This document shows, piece by piece, positions 1 to 12,500 of a stretch of 64,000 bases of DNA. The DNA is taken from positions 7,127,845 through 7,191,844 of the forward strand of contig JAQFVV010000027.1 of the NCBI GenBank assembly GCA_028023455.1, read 5' to 3'. Made by a program: the position numbers and the translations under genes. How positions within the stretch are numbered: position 1 is the stretch's first letter; each line of letters begins with the position of its first letter. The notes under the pieces are model-generated. The model was not told the DNA's origin, ran no database searches, and worked only from the letters and a program-made list of their open reading frames with translations. Origin of the DNA: Epiperipatus broadwayi. Lineage: Eukaryota > Onychophora > Udeonychophora > Euonychophora > Peripatidae.

Positions 1-332
1 TTAATCTATTAGACATTCATAAGCTACACTAGACATACATTAGATATGAAAAACACCCCATAACAGTTGGGAATCTCAATCTTTTATGGTCATTCACTCT
101 TTTTCATTAAATGGTTCCATATTTTTTTTGATGGAAGGAACCCGCTTTCCACTTTCAGCAGAAAACTACTATTAAATATATATATATTACAGATCTCATA
201 TATCTCAAATCTTTGTAACAATCTTTTTTTTTTTTCCCTATGTAAAAAATATTTTTTTACTTTATTTATTTTCAAATTTAAAGTTTTAATGGTAAAATTT
301 TTATTCATATTTTTTTTTATTTTAATTTTCAG
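1..332 (+). other. RETSAT intron 3' part, no gene seen
   Basis: AT-rich intronic sequence leading into the first visible RETSAT acceptor. Short open frames on both strands here have no recognisable product. The long T tracts at 220-260 and 310-330 include the pyrimidine tract of the acceptor. Confidence 0.6.
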
Positions 333-515
333 CTTTCTCGACCAATAAGGTTCCAGAAAACCTTGATGCTATTGTTATTGGTAGTGGTATTGGTGGTCTA
401 TCCGCTGCAGCCATTTTAGCCAAAGCTGGTAAAAAAGTGTTGGTTTTAGAGAAAATTGGGAAAGCTGGTGGGAGCTGTCATATTTTTGGGAAAAAAGGTT
501 TCACGTATGATGTAG
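333..515 (+). CDS. RETSAT: RETSAT exon A (FAD-binding GxGxxG)
   Basis: The acceptor AG is at 331-332 after a T-rich tract and the donor GTAAG is at 516. The exon starts with two bases of a split codon and ends with one. It encodes [18 protein letters not shown], the Rossmann nucleotide-binding loop, and [10 protein letters not shown]. It is the first exon visible here; the upstream start exon is not in the window. Confidence 0.95.
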
Positions 516-3500
516 GTAAGATAAAAATCGCATAAATCATTTATTTGAATTTAGTTTAAATGTTGTTATTGGATACACCTTAGATCCCAGAAGAGTCATT
601 TGATTTATTTTCTAGTTAGAAAGATTTATTTATAACTAATTTTCATTAAATCTTATTAATCACATGACCTGCAGTGGGAGAGAACAGATTATACAATCGC
701 AACAATAAAAAAAAGTAGCTGGACTCATTGTCCACAGGAGTTTGCGGCTTTTTAACAATAATGAACATTGTAGCACAATCTTATTTTTTCTATTTTATAG
801 TCAGTGTCAATAGATCATTCGAACAATTCTGGTTACTATTTACTGATTAGTATTGAATGGCCAGAGAGATTGGCTATAAGACAATTGCCTGAAAGAAAAA
901 TTCTGAGTCAATTTGTGGTTTGAAAAAATTTTCCAAGTTTCATCCAGACAGATCCATTACCACAATGTTGTATGATCTTTTTAATTGTATTAAAAAAAAA
1001 TTAATGAAAAATTTATTTGTACACAATATATTCATCAAAACATCACATGATCATCATTTCACATTATACATACTATTAATAACAATACCAAACTATCCAT
1101 ACAGTAGCGATCATGCGATGTTTTGATGGCTTTATACCCATCCTGCCCATTGGGTAATGGTGACTGGTTTTTGAAAAACCAGACACCAAAATGTATAGAT
1201 GCTGAACTGAGTTCAGATCTATATGACTATACAAACAAATGAGTTTGGGTTGGAAACATTATGGTGTTTTCATCTTCCTCGCTTTCCAATGCTATAATCA
1301 CTGAAGAAATGTTTATAGAATCAAATGCCTTTTCATAATTAAAAATCCAAAGAATAATGGCAATTCATATTCATTGGTCCTTTCTATAACTTCTCTCAAT
1401 ACTTGGATATGATCTATTGTACTAAAACTACTTTTAAATCCAGCTTGTTCTCTTAGTTGGTTGAAATCCAATGTTCTCTGTAGACAAGTTGTAATCATTT
1501 TCGTAAAAATTTTGTATAAAACTGATAAAAGACTGATAGGTTTGTACTTTCTAATATAAACAAGGCAAAACTCTCCATACAGTAGTGCCACCCTGTGCCA
1601 ACCAGAGTAATCAATGGATGCCAGAAGGCTTGTGCATAAAATCCCTATCTAGTGCCTATTCATCCAATATCCCCAGACTAGTTTCTGGCTTGTGGCACTA
1701 CTGTATGGAGAGTTTTGCCTTGTTTATAACAATTATGTGCTAGTATAAGAGATGGCGATCATGTGATGTTTAGTGGTTTTACTTTCTAATATCTTCTTTA
1801 TCACCTTTTTTTAAATATTAATATTAGTACTGCATTCTTTCAATCATCTGGTATATCATTATCATTTAGACATTTGGTATATAATTTTGCCAAAATTTTT
1901 TCTATTTCTTCATCTGCTTTTTTTACGATCTCAATTATAATTCACCATTACCTGAGCTTTTCCTTTCTTCATAGATTTAATTCCATTGCTCCTTTCTTTA
2001 GTTAAAATCCTGGCAATTCAGAAGATATAATAGTTGTAGGAGGTAGTTTTTTTTGTTCTTGATGTCATCTCTCTTTCTAGTAATAGTTTCATTTTTTTTT
2101 TCTTATTGTAGAAATAAGTTTTCTATCAATATCAAAATGTTGTTTTACACTCTTGAGACTTTTATTCTCTTCTATAACTTTTTTATCAATAGGTTGTGTA
2201 AACGTATTTAGATTCTCATAATTATTTATAATAAATGACTTATTCTCCAAAATCATTGTTGAAAAAGTGTTTTACTCTTTTTTTTATCTTTACTGTCTTT
2301 CTATAACTTTTTTAAAAAAAAAATTGGAGTTCAAACTTGGATGTTGTTTAAATGACTTGGGATTTTCAATTTTCTTAACATTTCCATTATTTTTGGATAA
2401 TTTTGCATTCTTTTTAAATGTTTATATATATATTAATAATTTTAACAAGAGTTTTCCAAGGAGTTTTTAGATAAATTTCACTGCGATGTAACCTGTCAAA
2501 TTATCAATTAAATCCAGGATTTACTCTATGGGAGAGTATTATTTCCTTGTGAAAATATTTAGGAATTTGCATTATTTTCAAAGTTAGGGAAAGTGGTTCA
2601 GCCAAATAGAGTTAACAGATAGTGGGTTTCAATTTATAATTCATTTTTGAATTCGTACTTTGCCTGGTTACATTATAGTTTGAAATTTATCTAAAAAATA
2701 TATGGGGAAATCTTAGTCAAGTCTTACATTATTTCAAATATGCCATTGCTGTGCTTTGTTTAATATTTGACGTGAATAAAATTTTGCTTAAACACAAATA
2801 AAATGTCTATTTTGTTTGGCCTTAGAAACAAATTCTATCCTAAAGTATGACTGCAAATACCTAGCAAATTTTTTTTTTTGAGCTCTGCAAAAATAAAGAT
2901 TTGATTATCCATAGTCTTGAACTTTATGATGCGTATGTTTCTATATTTTAAACTGTAAAAAGAATGAAATTTACTTTATTAATGATATAAATAATTCCAG
3001 TATTTTTTCTTGTTAGGTATTCATTATATTGGCCAGATGGGCAATGGTTCTATAACACGGAGTCTTGTTGATCAACTGACAGATGGAAATGTGCAGTGGG
3101 AGAGAATGGATGATAATTATGAAACGGTAAGCACTCACAAAAAATATCACCACCTATTTTACTTTTTACACATTCAAATACCAACTTAAGCAAGCATTAA
3201 TGACTTTCCCGCTTCACATTTGAATAGACAGTGTTAATATTTCCATCTCTAGAATCAAACTATATAGATTAAATAGTGATCACTGGATGGCGCTGCGGTA
3301 AAATGTCTGTAAATCAGCTTTTAACAAAATGTCTTGCAGTAATGTTATTGCATCAATACCTTTCAATCTTGCATTGCTTAGTTTGCTTCAGAGCTCACTC
3401 ATCACTATGGTTATGGACTTGCATTTTTGTGCAGCACACCAATTGATGATGACAACAAAATACCAAATTCTCCATTGTGATAAGATAGCTCCATTCTAGT

Positions 3501-6500
3501 GCCATCTAATGTAAGCTTACATAATCAGTGATTAACAGATGCATGTAAAATTCTTGATCTTAGTATTTAAAACCCCATTTTCAGATTGATTTATGGCTTT
3601 TGCTTTTATATTGAGGTTTGGAACATCAAAGTTGGAAGGAATGAAGACATATATTCAGACAACTCCCTGAAGTTAAAGGTCATTACTCGATGCAAGTCTG
3701 GGAATCTCAAATCTCACTGATAAAAGCAAAAGTCAGAAACCAATTTGAGAATGGAGATTTAAATGCTAACAATACGGATTTTGTACATATTTAGTAGGAT
3801 CACTGATTACCCAAATTTACACTAGATGGCACTAGAGCTACTTTAATCTTACTCTCGGCAATTCTCACTTTGTCCTTTTCCTTTGTTGGTAAGTATGAGT
3901 ATATAAGAATGCAAAGTTATTGATGTTGTATTATTTCCAACATCTTATCCTAGCCTTTTCTGTTCATTTCATAAAGACTTATAATAAAAGCAAAAAAATT
4001 TTTTTTTACTAATTTTGCTTCCATCGTTTTTATGTTTCTCCCATTTTAAATGTCATTTACTTACACTGATTTTTTTGATTTCCTGTACTCTCAAAAATTT
4101 CCCTGCCATTTCCATATGAACCATATTTACAACATTCTTTTCAATACAATGATGACCTCTACAAGGTTTTGCTAGCATATATCTTTATTAACATTTTTAG
4201 CAATGTTTTTTTTAAAAAAGAAGTCTATAGGTATTTTAAGTGAAAAAGTGATATTTTGAATATTTAACAAATTTTTATTTTCATAAGAATTGATTTTTTT
4301 GTTTAGGTTATGATAGGAGAAAATAATAATCTCAGAAGTTACCCTATTTATTCTGGTTGGGACCAGTATAAAAAAACTTTATTAGAAAAATTTCCAAATG
4401 AAGAAGCAGCTATTGATAAATACATCAAATTAGTAAAGGTAAGTTTTGATTTCCTAAAGACTCTTCTTAGTTGGAGAAATGATAAACCTTTTAATAATTA
4501 TTTTATTTGGTTTTTTTAAAAAAAATTAGACTGTGAATAGAAGCTTAACAGGTTTAGCTCTAATTAAAGTTCTTCCAAAGTGGGTCTGTAAGCTGCTTAT
4601 TTATTCTGGTCTCCTGAAAATCTTTTTTCCATTCTTCAAATATGCTGATAGGAGCGTCAAGAGTGTATTAGAAGAAATTGCGAATAATAAAGATCTGCAG
4701 CTCGTATTCTGTTATACCTTAGGAGATTACGGTAAGATCAAATATATAATTATAATTCTTGATTTTTTTTTCAATTTAATTAAAAAAATAAAATATAATA
4801 AGTTAAAATTTAAAAAAAAATTATACAAAAATATATAATTTTAAGAATTATCAAATTAAGTGATTATTTATGGAATTAAATTCATTTTATCTTAATAATC
4901 ATAATTCAATAATAATAAAAAATATGTTTGTATAAAATTGCAACGGAATTAGGGCAAGTTTCTATTACTGTCACTATCTCTGTTTTAATTGGCTAAATCT
5001 TTCAACGCCAATGCGAGAGGAAAGTTGTTAGAATAGTTGTATAGTAATAATGGTTAAATACAAATATTAATTTACCATTATGGTATAATGTGGACATATG
5101 AAAGGACATAATGTAGAGAATATGACCAATAATGATGTCTCGGCATAAATTTGTAATTGTAATTATAAACATAATAAAAAAAATGGAGTTCATTTTTATT
5201 TAATTTGTTATTATTTAGGTAAAACATTTAATAAAAAATATAATTATATGGTTAGTGTTTTGGCAGTTATGATGTTTAAGCACTGAACACATCATATTTA
5301 ATTGATTTAACAGAGAATCCCCCCCCCTTCCACTGAGAATTGATTGCAGAGGCTTTTAGCTGTTGAGTCCACAACTCTACTATTATGCAAAATTATATGT
5401 GGCAAGCATTTAATAATTGTTCTAAAGTAAAGTGTACAAATGTATATACAAATCGCAAATGGAATTTTGGTTGTATATAATCATCACTATAGGATGCCAG
5501 CCATTTGAAAGCGTTAATTTTGAAGTGAATAATCGTTTCTTTGTTCACAATACAAGAATTCTGTTACAAGGAGTAGTAGTAGATAATCTTGAGGTTTAAA
5601 AAAACTTTGGGTTCATAATTCATCATGCATTAATTTTAATGCGTAATTGGAGGTCTCATACAGTTACATGATCACCATTTATTTATGCCTGTACAAACTA
5701 TTAATTAAAACACCAAAAATTTTCTCCACACAATAGCACCACCTAGTGTAAGCTCTAGTAATCAGAAGATATACAATCTAGCATCTTTTGATTACTAGAG
5801 CTTTTAATAGGTGGCTTTATTGTGTGGAGAAAATTTTTTTCTTCATGTGTACAATATATCCATTGGTTATAGAAGTTTGAGTTCAATATGATGAGATCAG
5901 AGAAGAATGTGGCAACAGAAAGGATTTATTGAGAAGAGGAAAAAATGATGTATTATCATAGGGAGATGAGGAATTGGAGAATGAATATGAATTATTTAAT
6001 AGACAGGAACTGAAATTGAAGTCTACTTTATGTAAGTATTACAGAGCTGTATAAAGTTGGTGGATATTTAAAATAATTATGTATAATTTATTAGATCTTT
6101 AATGTTTCAAAAGTGTATATTACACTTGTAAGCACGCACACATGTGTGTATTGTTTATGTGATAGTGAGAGAGTGGGAAATAATTACTATGTCAGGTTGA
6201 ATAATGATTTAAAGATAGCATTTTGATAAGTGCTTTATTGTATTACTAATAGTTCTCAAAATCAATTCTTTTCACCCTACACTAAGATTATCTACCATAA
6301 TCTTGAATAATCAGTGAATATCTGATGGCATTGTGCTATGATATTCCTAGACATGTTTCTGGATTTTGCCTTCTTCCATGAGGACTAAGGTGCAAAGTAG
6401 GAACTAACGTATTTTTTGCATCTAGCAACCATTTTTTATTCCTCTGAATTATTTAAGCTCATATTTGAAATTCAAAAATTCTAAGGATTTGAACCCAAGA

Positions 6501-9500
6501 CAATTCACTTGTAAGTTTATATGGATCTGACATCTCGTTAGTTTCTATATATTTTAGAGACTTCAGTTGTAGGCTACCTTCTATCCTTTGACTAGGAAGG
6601 CTAATAACCCAAAATTAATGCCATGTGATCTAAACATGTAACATTGTCACTGGAAACAATAGAGTTTGTGTTCAAATTGGTTTTAGGTTAATTTAAACCC
6701 ATGAATTGAGGTCTACAAAGTGATATCAATAAGACTATTTGTATTTATCATTCACTAAGAATTGTATATCACTTTGGGTTTTAATATTTGACTGTCGGAT
6801 GATTTTATTGTCACGATGGTTGGAAGCATTTTTCTAATGTAGTCTTTACTTTAGTTGCGGATTATTAATTAGTTAAGATATTGGATGAGATGTTTTAGGA
6901 TGTTTGACAGCGTAACAAAGGTTAGAGGTAAAAGAATAGAAATCAGAGATCAGTTAATTGGTTATTATATATGGGGTTCATGAGTGACTGTTTTTATTCT
7001 TACTGTGCTATTCAGGTTAATAGCTTTACATCACAAGCACTTAATATTGTGACATAAACTATAATTATCTTAACATTGGACCAACAATTAAGTATCTACA
7101 CTTAAATACTAAGTTATGATATAAAATAATTTAATCTGTGAATTCTTTTTATAATCTGTTTTTCATTTTATGAAAAAATTAACTCCGATATGCAAATGAT
7201 AACAGTAAATTATAAAGGAGGCTCCAATATGATGATTTTAACAACCTTTTAAATAATGCATACTTTCTTGTATTCATACTAATATATTAGATAAGAAAGA
7301 TAATCTACTTTTATGCAGTTAACCGCATTGTTATGGTAAATCAAAAGGGATAAAACTTTATACTGCTATTTTATATATTAATTACATATTAACGTAAAAG
7401 AATAACTTTGCATCCTATTTTTAAAGCCGTAATAACTAACGACTTCACCTTAAATTTAAAAACTAACAATCATATTATTTTGGGCTGTGTAAATTGTCTC
7501 CACTCAATGCTCATTAATTTCAGTTTTGTATAGTCAATTTTTAGTTGTATTTAAATCTTGATTAAACAATAGCAACTCTCTCTATACTGCATTGCCACCT
7601 AGTGCAAGTTATAATAATCAATAGATCCTGAAGGATTTGTGCATTTAAATATCTATCAAGTACTTCTCCAGTATCCCCAGACTAGTTTCTAGCTTATGGC
7701 TATCATCAGTGAGGAGCCTTGGATCTGAGAGTAAACTAATCTGGTAATTTTGGATGAGTAGGCACTAGATAGGGATTTGAATGTGCAAATTCTCAGGCAT
7801 TTATTGATTACTATAACTTGCACTAGGTGGCAATATTGTATAGAGAGAATTTCTGCTATTTTCATAGCTTGTGTGAGAAAAAAAATGGTCATGTGATGTT
7901 TTAATGATTTAATTGCTGGTTACTAAGTGATGACTATAACTAATCTATTTAAGAAAACAATGTCAAAAAAGAGCATTATTCATTCATATAAAGTATGTCA
8001 GTAAATTAAAAGATACTGAAATTTCAGGAAGCTTCCGAACTGAAATTCAAAGATAACAACACAACAATCCTCCATAATTCCACACAAGTAAGTAAAAAAT
8101 AACAACAAAAAAATCCCTATAATAGTCAAAATAATAACATTATAAGATCAACTGACCTATGGATTTAGTCCTGTCCCCTTCCTCTTTGCGAATAGTGCTA
8201 TATAACTCTGGTATCAGTAAAAAATTTGGTAAAAAATAAATAAATTTCTTTTTATGCTTATCTCATTATTAATCGGAAAAATTTTAAAAACAAGAAAAAA
8301 GTGGTTGCTACGTTCAGAAGATATTACTAATTTTCCGTCATATAGATCAGCACATTCTGAATATAGAATAACCAAAAATTATACCACTTGAGAAAAAAAT
8401 ATCTCGGGTAAAATTTTCACGCAATAACATCAAATACTTTTATAAAATTGAATTAGTAGTGAACGGTGTCCTTCAGCTTTACAATAATTCTTCAAACACC
8501 CATTTTCCGATCATTTCTTGAGATTATATCTTTGTAAGAATTCCATTGTTGTAAATACAAATGATTTTGTACTGCCTCTTTTCTCAAGGTTTTCTTTTCA
8601 ATTCGAGGATAGCAGTACTATCAAGTGGAAAATCTTTTCACTTAATGATGGCAACTTACATTCGGTTTTTCAGATAATGTACATAAAACATTTGTATATC
8701 GATGCACTTTGATCAACAAATGTTTATCAAAATGCTTTTAAAGCATCTGCAATCTCTTTCAAACTAAGAACCATAACGAAGCATTGGAAATCGAGTGATT
8801 AAGACCAAAACTAGCTTTGAATTTAGAAGCAAATTTAACCTATTAAACCTACTGATGACTCCACACTTTAATTAAATGAAGTTTTTTGACAACTTTCCCT
8901 ATATTATATATATAAAAAAAAATTATTTATATCCAGAACACTGGCCCTTAAACAAACATATCATCTATAATTGATTTGATCAACTCATGCGATCAAATAA
9001 CCTTTCTCGATTACAAACTGAACACCCTTGGCTTATTCCTAATACTGATTGCCTTTATAAAAAATAACAGTGTTAAGTCACTTAGAAAATCATGTGACAT
9101 TCAAACACCAGAAATGTCCATACATAAAGACTTGCACTAACTAACTACTTGATGATAATGACAAGAATATCTTCATTAACATTATCACTTTAAACAGAAT
9201 ATTATTAAAATTAAATTTTTTTAGAATGGATACAACTTTCATTAATTGCCTGGGAATTCATAAGAAGTTAAAACACCAGAAGTAATCATGTTGGGTCATG
9301 ATCAGTGGATTTTGAGCTACACATTGCATTAAACCATGGTGAGCGTAATAGTAGTAAAAGATGGCTGCTTGATGACTATAATATAAAATATGTTTCCTAC
9401 TGAAGTTGGCAGATAGTCTGGGACTTATCTAGGGATGTTTGGTACTATCATATGCTAGCACGTTCGGATCATTAGTAAAGGAGTATGAAGTAAATTCATC

Positions 9501-12500
9501 GTTAACAATCTATCTGAGATTCTCTAGGAATACCACAAAATTTTATTAAAAAAAAAATCATGAGCACGTTATGTGTGCTTCAGACATGATGATTTTTTCT
9601 GAGAGACTCATTAAAATCTTAATCTGTTTTCCAGAGAGTATTTGAAATCTTGCCTTGGTTGATTAAGCATAATGGTTGATTGACAAATATGAGAGCTAAA
9701 GATTTACGAATCAAAGCTCATATCGGCACTTTTGATGTTTAACGTCACATAACCTCCCAAGCAATTAACCATTAGAGATTATTTTATTGCTGATTTATTT
9801 ATAATTTCTAATGGACTTTTAAATAGTTCTCAATAAAACTGATTATTATTATTATTTTTTTAAAAATTAGGTTGTCTTCCTAAAGATGGCAGTTTTGCAA
9901 TGCAGTGCCTTATAACTAACCATTATATGAAAGGTGCCTTTTACCCTGTAGGGGGACCAAGCCAGTTTCCCTACTATATTATTCCTGTTATTGAAGCATC
10001 TGGTGGGAAAGTATTTGTGAATGCTGAAGTCTTGGAAATTCTTTTGGATGATGAAGAAGGAGCTGTTAAAGGTAAGTATTGGCTTAATAATTGTCTATGT
10101 AGCGCAATGATGTCAAGTTACTAATTGTGTTTTTTTTATTTATTTCAGGAGTGCGAGTAAAGTATGGAAAAAACAATGACAGTATTGACCTATTTGCTCC
10201 TATAGTAATTTCTGACGCAGGAGTGGCAAATACAATTGAAAGACTTTTGCCGACCAAAACTGTTAACAGATCTTGTAAGTAGATAGATTCTTTGAAAAAG
10301 ATTTAAAAATTTATTATTTTACTTATATAAGGAAAAGTATTTGAGATATTTATTGTTTGGAAGTTTGTAAGAAGCTTGAACACCAGAAGTAATAGAGCTG
10401 GGCCAAGGTCCCTGGATCTTCAGCTTCAGAATCTGCCATTCAACCACTGCACCAAATCACGCAGGGCATTTTACTTATTCATCATCATTTAATGTTGTCT
10501 ATTTATATTCTCTGTGTTGTTCTTATAGTATATTTACAATTTTTACAGAACGGAATATTCTCGAGTTTATTAAATCCGTCAATTGGTAATTCTTTTGACT
10601 AAGATTCGTTTATATATATGATAGAGGAATCAGTGGTATTTTGATATAGTGTGGTTTATTGTCTCTTTAACATGTACCCCACATTAATAATAACAATAAT
10701 GAAACTGTGAGCTTTCCTTTCTTACAAGCTATGAACAAGCTATCATAAGAAAGATAAGCTTCTAGTTTCTGTAAGCTTACTGAACATAGAGTTATTTTTT
10801 TTGTCTTATTAAAATAATAATAGAGTAACTGACTTAAGAGCCAAAGATCTCTGAATTGAAACATTTGTATGTCACATGACTTCCATAGCAATTAATTATT
10901 CATTTATTCTAACCTTGTATGGTTTAGTGCAATGGTAGAGCAATGGTCTCGAGAATGAAAGATCCTTGAATTAATCCTCCTTCTGTCACATTCAGTGCCC
11001 AAATGTAACATGCCTTGTGACCAACTTAGCATTTGGTTTTTAATCCTGTGTGACATAGGCAACAATAGATCAGCAAATTCGAGAGCTAAAAGTTTATCAC
11101 ATGGTCACCACTTCTTATGCTAGCTTATAACTGTTATTAAAACAGGCAAAACTCACTACATGTATTGCCTCACACAGCAAGCTAGAGTAATCAATGGATG
11201 CCAGAAGGCTTGTGCATAAAATCCCCATGTAGTGCCTACTCATCCAATATCTCCAGACTAGTTTCTGGCTTGCGGCCTTCGTCAGTGAGGAGCCTTGGAT
11301 CTGAGAGCCAGAAACTAGTCTGGAGATATTGGATGAGTAGGCACTACATGGGGATTTTATGCACAAGCCTTCTGGCATCCATTGATTACTCTAGCTTGCT
11401 GTGTGTGGCAATACGTATAGTGAGTTTTGCCTGTTTTAATAGAGCTAAAAGTTCTTAGATTTAAACCTCAACCTATCATTTTTGGGCACATGACCTTTTG
11501 AGCAACTAATCATTTGGTTATTTATTATATAAAATAAACTTGAATTATTATTCTAATATTGAAGCTAAAGATAAAGATTTTTTTCTTCAGTGATCTGAAA
11601 ACAACAGAAAATATGAATTTAAATATTGTTGAACTCCGTAGTCACTGAAATGAATCATCTGACATAAAATTATTGCAAATGACGAATGATTTTCTTCAGT
11701 GTAAAATTCACATTGTACTATTGTCAAAGTAAAAAATTTTAATAGAAATTATTAATGAAGCAATTAAGGGCTATACTACTCAAAGAATGTGATGATCTTG
11801 AAATCACTTTTCAATGACATCATAGAATTCCAAAGATATTATCTCTAACCACAGATTGAATGAAGAATACATGATAAATCGACTTTTAATGAAGGCAGAT
11901 CGTTGATTTTTTTTAAAGTTATCTGTGTTTTGATGAATAAATCCTACCTAGGTAGATACACTTCAAATATTAGCATTTTTTTTTTAATAAGATAAACTTC
12001 ATTAAATAAAGTAAAATAATTGAATGGTTTATTGAAATAGTTAAAGCTTTTCTTCATTAGCGTATAAAATCCACAATATATATATTGTAATGGATGTTTA
12101 AGACACCATTACAAAAATTATAGTTTTATAGGGGTGAAGAAAATAAAATAAATTTTTATATAAGATTTCGTTTGTAAAACTTGATTAAAAGTTTTTTTTT
12201 TAATGCTTGTACAAATATATATATGTATGTGCGTGGGAATTATATTTTAATACCACAGTTATATTTGGTTTTTAATTTTAATTTTGAAAAAAAAAAAACT
12301 AAGATTATTTTTTTTGTTAAATTTATGTAAAAGTAAAGTGTACAAATAAATTGCTTTTCAGATTTGGGGATTTAGATTGATAAGGCTAATATTATTAAAA
12401 AGAAAGAAAACAAAAAGAAAATAATTTTTCATTAGATAATTCCTAGATCTGTAAAGGGCAATTTATTTTGTTAATTAGATAACTATTGTTATCTAGATAG

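Larger units (their letters stand above)
10811..11530 (+). mobile_element. Cluster of tRNA-like SINE remnants, one split by FB-3
   Basis: Three related remnants lie in a row: 10811-10905, 10920-11040 and 11041-11094 plus 11454-11530. The middle one has TAGTGCAATGG, close to an A box, and CTTGAATTAATCC in B-box position. Shared tails contain CACATGACCT...GAGCAACTAAT. The last is interrupted by the FB-3 insertion. Confidence 0.45.

Noticed and set aside
4310-4838. Single-exon small proteins starting at 4310 and 4533
   Set aside because: These frames are RETSAT exons C and D read through into introns; the internal Met codons are not starts.
5318-5330. C tract as a CpG island or promoter
   Set aside because: It is a short homopolymer without surrounding GC content or promoter motifs.
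11115-11458. Overlapping open frames on both strands with the same peptide (MPEGLCIKS...)
   Set aside because: They arise from the palindromic arms of the FB-3 element; the same string recurs at other FB copies such as 52974-53162. They are repeat sequence, not genes.
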